From contig NZ_JALLPK010000001.1 of the NCBI RefSeq assembly GCF_023276375.1, positions 434,001-498,000 of the forward strand: DNA of 64,000 nt, in the 5' to 3' direction. How positions within the stretch are numbered: the stretch's first letter is position 1; each line of letters starts with the position of its first letter. The notes beneath the pieces were generated by a model that saw only the letters and a list, made by a program, of their open reading frames with translations, was not told where the DNA came from and ran no database searches. Source of the stretch: Halocatena marina (GTDB taxonomy: Archaea > Halobacteriota > Halobacteria > Halobacteriales > Haloarculaceae). A program made the position numbers and the translations under genes. Shown here one piece after another: positions 62,868 through 64,000 of this stretch.

Positions 62868-63500
62868 ACGCAGCGAACGCGTCCGTACTCCACACTGTGG
62901 ACGGTATTCACAAGATTCACACTTGCTCGTGTTGCGCGTCCGTGATGGCGGTCCATCGACGCTTGCTGCTGTCCGCAGCGCGCGACGATACTGTCCCACG
63001 CGCCGCGCGGTGAGTTCTATCTCGCGGACCACACCGTGTGTCGAGTACTCGATGAACGCTCGATCGACAGGTGTCTCACGCTCCCACGCAAGTGCCTTCG
63101 CAGCTGCGACCGCTCGCACGTTTTGCGGACCCCACACACCTGTTTCGGGTGGCTCACCGACGGAAACGATCGACGGTGCGAGTGGATCTTCGAGAACTTT
63201 GTGGGCGATCCCTCGCGCCTGCCGGCCGGTGAGGAACGTTTCGCGCGACGACGGCTCGCAGAGCGAATCGAACGCATCGATGCGCGCCCGCGCCCGACCG
63301 AGATTGCATCGGTAGGTTACTGGCGTAACGGCAATCGGTTCGGTCTGTAAGCGTCGATCCGGATCGAGCAGCTCCGGGTAGCGAAACGCAAGTTCGAACC
63401 GTTCGTCACGCTTCGGCGGATCGTACTCATCTTCGTGCCACCGATAGTACAGTTTACGGGGGCAGTACGCTGCCAACGCAATGTCAGTGAACGCATACAC
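62853..63500 (-). CDS. Orphan Cas4/Dna2-like PD-(D/E)XK protein
   Basis: The 215-residue protein has the Cas4-type iron-sulfur cysteines: Cys13 in LAAYCPRKLYYR, and Cys194, Cys197, Cys203 in CESCEYRPQC. It has motif II RARIDAFDS and the QxxxY-like GQYRRAL. However, the ExK motif position reads FIEYSTHG, lacking the active lysine. No CRISPR array or other cas gene is in the window. It overlaps the Sua5 gene by 15 bases at the 3' ends. Confidence 0.7.
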   Translation of the reverse strand: MYAFTDIALAAYCPRKLYYRWHEDEYDPPKRDERFELAFRYPELLDPDRRLQTEPIAVTPVTYRCNLGRARARIDAFDSLCEPSSRETFLTGRQARGIAHKVLEDPLAPSIVSVGEPPETGVWGPQNVRAVAAAKALAWERETPVDRAFIEYSTHGVVREIELTARRVGQYRRALRTAASVDGPPSRTRNTSKCESCEYRPQCGVRTRSLRSLLG

Positions 63501-63593
63501 GCGTTCGCGTGGCTGCGTGCTGGCATTTGAATGTTCGGTCGTTCACACATCAGAACAATGGTAAAAATGAAGGGAGAATGAGTGAACGATAAC

Positions 63594-64000
63594 TTAGAGT
63601 GAAACGTCTGTTTCCATCCCTTCTGTCGCCTCGTCGAGGCCGTCTTCTGTTACGTCTTCGGTGTGCTCTTCGAGGTCGGCATCGGTGAGCAACTCCTCGA
63701 ACTCATCCGAGTACCGGCTGTTGACGCGGCGGATCTCGTCCTGCGTCTCGACGATACGGTGGTATTCCCGGACCGACGACTCGGGGACGTCGAGTGCATC
63801 CGCAATCTCGCTGTCCGTCCGCTCCTCGACGAGCAGTCGCCGGAACGCCTCGGGAGCGAACGAAACGTCTGTTTCACGCTCGCGGATGAGATGAAGATCA
63901 TGACGGGCCAGAACGACCCTTTTTTGATCAATGTCGAGCCGATCAGAGAGAGCAGTATCCTCTTCGTCCTCGTAGAATCCACGCACTATCGTTTCGTACT
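63594..64000 (-). CDS. CMI4-like HTH regulator (5' end beyond window)
   Basis: The frame reaches the right edge, so the start is missing. The visible 135 residues (YETIVRGFYEDEEDTALSDRL) contain two HTH-like segments: FYEDEEDTALSDRLDIDQKRVVLARHDLHLI and LVEERTDSEIADALDVPESSVREYHRIVE. The tail is acidic (DGLDEATEGMETDVSL). From memory it matches the haloarchaeal conditioned-medium-induced protein 4 family, linked to cell-density response. Name certainty is moderate. Confidence 0.6.
   Translation of the reverse strand, partial: YETIVRGFYEDEEDTALSDRLDIDQKRVVLARHDLHLIRERETDVSFAPEAFRRLLVEERTDSEIADALDVPESSVREYHRIVETQDEIRRVNSRYSDEFEELLTDADLEEHTEDVTEDGLDEATEGMETDVSL

Noticed and set aside
1-64000. 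CRISPR arrays, rRNA, tRNA and intact insertion sequences
   Set aside because: No regularly spaced direct repeats, rRNA-like sequence, tRNA cloverleaf or transposase gene were found. The only tandem repeats are in-frame hexanucleotides and the HEAT units.

Overview
The window is a chromosomal segment of an extremely halophilic archaeon (class Halobacteria). Reasons: nearly every protein is strongly acidic; a family D DNA polymerase large subunit, an archaeal DnaG primase, an archaeal proteasome beta subunit and ThiD-ThiN are all present; secreted proteins carry twin-arginine signals; and TATA-like boxes lie 25-45 bases before several start codons (leaderless or short-leader transcripts). I cannot fix the genus. 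No rRNA, tRNA, CRISPR array or intact insertion sequence was seen. Layout: 0-0.7 kb holds the end of an MBL-fold hydrolase and a broken acetyltransferase. 0.7-7.7 kb holds polC (PolD large subunit) with two inteins in its catalytic core, coupled to a PPC-domain gene. 7.9-9.6 kb holds a Tat-exported phosphodiesterase-like enzyme and a frameshifted VapC. 9.7-15.3 kb holds an Hsp20-UbiB pair and two overlapping moeA genes. 15.4-21.8 kb holds small zinc proteins, two HAD phosphatases and an ABC exporter. 21.8-22.9 kb is gene-poor with hairpins. 22.9-29.2 kb holds dnaG, a flavin reductase, RimI-like and DUF92 genes and two cis-prenyltransferase family genes. 29.3-32.5 kb holds tandem cold-shock genes and conserved small proteins. 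32.7-45.9 kb is a surface/glycan region: PQQ-like lipoprotein, BtrH-like protein, alkaline-phosphatase-fold (sulfatase-family) enzyme, membrane-anchored arylsulfotransferase-like protein, two multi-pass flippase-like proteins and two glycosyltransferases, with an ornithine cyclodeaminase and a zinc-ribbon protein between them. 46.2-49.1 kb holds UPF0145, an AIR-synthase-like gene and thiD-thiN. 49.4-52.9 kb is one giant HEAT-repeat gene. 52.9-58.1 kb holds psmB, UPF0212, an XRE-CBS regulator, purM, a VapBC pair and an NAD-dependent epimerase. 58.3-64 kb holds an M50 protease-TraB pair, a CNNM/CorC-type transporter, a Grx-like-Sua5 pair, a Cas4-like protein and a 5'-truncated CMI4-like regulator. 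The most striking observation is the cis-prenyltransferase pair at 27.7-29.2 kb. One subunit keeps the catalytic aspartate but lacks the C-terminal RxG motif. The other lacks the aspartate but keeps RxG. This is the arrangement of the eukaryotic DHDDS/NgBR heteromer. Also notable are two PolD inteins only 29 residues apart, both with apparently dead homing endonucleases, a very short alternating Val/Glu protein, and an 1161-residue HEAT solenoid.
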